From positions 62,001-126,000 of the forward strand of contig NZ_JAMQOQ010000007.1 of the NCBI RefSeq assembly GCF_031624635.1: a stretch of 64,000 nt of DNA, written 5' to 3'. Positions 62,132-64,000 of the stretch are shown piece by piece. A model generated the notes under the pieces. It made no database searches. It was given only the letters and a program-made list of their open reading frames with translations, and was not told the DNA's origin. The position numbers were made by a program, and so were the translations under genes. Numbering within the stretch: the first letter of the stretch is position 1; the number at the start of each line of letters is the position of its first letter. The DNA comes from Halogeometricum sp. S3BR5-2 (GTDB lineage Archaea > Halobacteriota > Halobacteria > Halobacteriales > Haloferacaceae).

Positions 62132-63058
62132 ATGGCTACCAGAGAGATCTACGAAACTGGCTTCGACGAAGACATCCAGACGGAATCAAGCGCTAACCAG
62201 TGTCCCGAGTGCGATGGTCGGGTCACCACTAACACGGTCGAAACCGTCTGCGAGGACTGTGGCCTCGTGATCGGCGAGAATCGAATCGACCACGGCCCGG
62301 AGTGGCGGGCCTACGACGATGACGAACGAGAACGAACGGGCGCACCACTCACCGCGGCACGCCACGACCGGGGCTTGTCAACCGAGATTGGTCGCAAAAC
62401 CGATGCGAATGGCAACGAGCTCTCCGGTCAGAAGCGACGTCGAGTGGCTCGAATGCGCCGCGAACAGTCTCGCGGGCGATTCCAGTCGAAGGCCGAGCGA
62501 AACCTCGCACACGGCCTGGGTGAAGTTCGGCGAATCGCGAGCGTTCTCGGGTTCGCAGAATCGGTTCGTGACCAGGCGTGTCAGCTGTTCCGAAGCGCTC
62601 AGAACGAAGACCTGCTTCGGGGGCGATCGATTGAGGCGATAGCTGCAGCAAGCGTCTACGGGGCCTGTCGCTGTAACGGCCACTCGCGGCTACTCGACGA
62701 CGTCGTCGACGCGGCACGCGTTGAACAATCGAGAGTCGCGAATGCGTACAAGACGTTGAATACAGAACTCGGACTACCGGCCCAGCCTGTTCGACCGAGC
62801 GATTTCATTCCCCGCCTCGCGTCAGAACTGGATGTTCCAGCGGACATCCGACAGCGAGCTCGGAGATTGGCTGAACAGTCGGAATCGACAGGAACAGCGT
62901 CGGGCGTCAAACCGTCGGCGTTTGCAGCCGCCTGTCTGTACAAGGCGGGTCGCGAAGAGGGACGATGGCTGACGCAGACGGAAGTCGCTGAGGCGGCGAG
63001 CGTTACTGCAACGACCATCCGGTCACATCGAGACACGCTGAGCGAATTGGCGGTCTGA
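62132..63058 (+). CDS. tfb: Transcription initiation factor TFB (TFIIB family)
   Basis: 308 residues from ATG 62132 (MATREIYETGF). The N-terminal zinc ribbon has Cys 24, 27, 40 and 43 (CPECDGRV, CEDCGLV). The B-reader/finger region follows (GPEWRAYDDDERERTGAPLT, DRGLSTEIG). Two cyclin repeats cover about 110-200 (RIASVLGFAESVRDQACQLF; SIEAIAAASVYGACR) and 205-300 (FIPRLASELDVPADIRQRAR; TQTEVAEAASVTATTIRSHR). TFB recruits RNA polymerase to TATA/BRE promoters. Haloarchaea carry several TFBs, and extra plasmid copies may direct element-specific expression. Confidence 0.93.
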   Translation: MATREIYETGFDEDIQTESSANQCPECDGRVTTNTVETVCEDCGLVIGENRIDHGPEWRAYDDDERERTGAPLTAARHDRGLSTEIGRKTDANGNELSGQKRRRVARMRREQSRGRFQSKAERNLAHGLGEVRRIASVLGFAESVRDQACQLFRSAQNEDLLRGRSIEAIAAASVYGACRCNGHSRLLDDVVDAARVEQSRVANAYKTLNTELGLPAQPVRPSDFIPRLASELDVPADIRQRARRLAEQSESTGTASGVKPSAFAAACLYKAGREEGRWLTQTEVAEAASVTATTIRSHRDTLSELAV

Positions 63059-63152
63059 AGACACTGTCTGCGAGTTTTCTCCTGGTTCGAGTTCGGCGTT
63101 GGTGGCTGAGATTTAAATACAGAGACGAGGGAAGGTGCTGCCAGACGACTCT

Positions 63153-64000
63153 ATGACTGGACGCCAATCTGATTTTGAGGAACTACGACCCCTTGGCGAA
63201 GCGACTCACGTTCCCGACGACGAGCTTTCTGGGCGAGCAGAGGGACAGCGAAGGAAAAGACCCGAATCGTATCCAGATCGATCGAGATCGACACGGAGCA
63301 AGTGTTCTTCGTGCGGTGCTTCGATTCCTGCTAACCGTACCAAGTGTCGGTTCTGCCTCTCGAATCATCTGGATGGAACCAGTAACGACAGTCCCACCCC
63401 GGATACGGAGTGGACACTACTCCATGTCGTCCATCTGCTCGTTGAGGCGTCGACGTTCTACGCTGCCGTCGCGAAGGGTACTGCTGCGGCCACGCTCCTC
63501 ACCAAGGTTGACAGGGATCCAACGGTTGACGACTGCCAGCTGATCTACGACCTCGATACGAAGCCTGCCGCACAGCTGACCGACAGGTGGCCCCCGCTCC
63601 CCGAAGCAGTTCGGGTCACCTCCGAGCGCGGTGAACAGCTACTCACAGTCGCTCGTGAGCGGACAGGAGGGACAGAGTCGACACGGTCGCAGCGTGAGGG
63701 GGCGCACACGACGTTCCTCTACGAGGAGGGAGGACGCGACGTTCGTGAGGAAGATCGACTTACAGCCCTACTTGAGAGCGCCGAGAGCGACGTCTGGTTG
63801 GTGTCAGCGATTGCACTTCAGCGAGCCGTCGACGACGAGCACTCAGAGGATCGTCAACCCAGTACTCCCTCGAAAACACGTCTTGAGTGTCGCAGCTGCG
63901 ACCGAGCGACTGAGCATCAGTTCCAGGAGTTCGAATCTCTCCCAGATGACGAATGGTCTGGCCAGCCAATGTGGAAGTGTCAGGTATGTCAGTCGCCTCG
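63153..64000 (+). CDS. Zinc-ribbon protein, 3' end outside the window
   Basis: From ATG 63153 the frame is open to the last base (282 codons). An Arg/Ser-rich N-terminus leads to a first four-Cys cluster (SKCSSCGASIPANRTKCRFC). The long helical/acidic middle (LLHVVHLLVEASTFYAAVAK; ERGEQLLTVARERTGGTEST) ends in a second Cys set (RLECRSCDRATEHQF and MWKCQVCQSP) at the window edge. Two zinc ribbons with a linker resemble DNA- or RNA-polymerase-associated proteins. It follows TFB by 94 bp. Family not recognised. Confidence 0.7.
   Translation, partial: MTGRQSDFEELRPLGEATHVPDDELSGRAEGQRRKRPESYPDRSRSTRSKCSSCGASIPANRTKCRFCLSNHLDGTSNDSPTPDTEWTLLHVVHLLVEASTFYAAVAKGTAAATLLTKVDRDPTVDDCQLIYDLDTKPAAQLTDRWPPLPEAVRVTSERGEQLLTVARERTGGTESTRSQREGAHTTFLYEEGGRDVREEDRLTALLESAESDVWLVSAIALQRAVDDEHSEDRQPSTPSKTRLECRSCDRATEHQFQEFESLPDDEWSGQPMWKCQVCQSP

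Noticed and set aside
1-64000. CRISPR array
   Set aside because: No series of regularly spaced direct repeats of 25-40 bp was seen, and no cas genes were recognised.

Overview
The window looks like an accessory (megaplasmid or integrated-element) region of a haloarchaeon (class Halobacteria). The support is acidic proteins, twin-arginine lipoprotein signals, halocyanin, TFB and RPA genes, leaderless TATA-type promoters, NosDFY and cox genes of haloarchaeal type, and frequent IS/MITE relics. No rRNA, tRNA or CRISPR array was found.

Region 1 (about 0.1-12 kb) is a mosaic. It holds a tyrosine recombinase, a dead IS4-like transposase, a serine-protease stub fused back to back with a winged-helix regulator, a frameshifted P19-like iron lipoprotein, a halocyanin, and two arylsulfotransferase-like propellers separated by a frameshifted HTH gene and a small membrane partner.

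Region 2 (12.5-28 kb) is metal homeostasis. A compact operon encodes a Zn/Cd-type P-ATPase, a small membrane protein and a CDF exporter. Two more P19-like lipoproteins, a DyP-like peroxidase and polytopic membrane proteins follow, then a NosF/NosY ABC pair divergent from a NosL-NosD fusion. No nosZ is present in the window.

Region 3 (28-34 kb) is a scar zone with MITE-like repeats. It carries a CPBP protease, small cox-cluster membrane proteins, one large cytochrome oxidase subunit I gene and an IS6-like transposase stub. It ends in about 600 bp of AT-rich non-coding DNA.

Region 4 (34.4-48.1 kb) is the most striking part: nine co-directional, mostly overlapping genes. They encode small membrane and secreted surface proteins, a VirB6-like membrane protein, a VirB3/VirB4-accessory-like protein, a VirB4 ATPase, a 1267-residue VirD4/HerA-like ATPase with a C-terminal wHTH and PD-(D/E)XK-like segment, then a PriS-like and a PriL-like primase subunit. 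I read this as a conjugation machine with its own primase and possibly its own nuclease.

Region 5 (48-64 kb) is element maintenance and conflict cargo. It contains two paralogous HTH plus partner modules (one bracketed by TTAACCAAC inverted repeats), an HTH-PIN toxin-antitoxin-like pair, a phiH-repressor-like fragment, an AN1 zinc finger-CAP protein, a membrane cluster with a rhomboid-like protease and a DUF6338-like protein, a broken ABC ATPase, and an RPA-like protein, a TFB and a zinc-ribbon protein preceded by strong hairpins. The number of single-base frameshifts suggests real decay, assembly error, or both.
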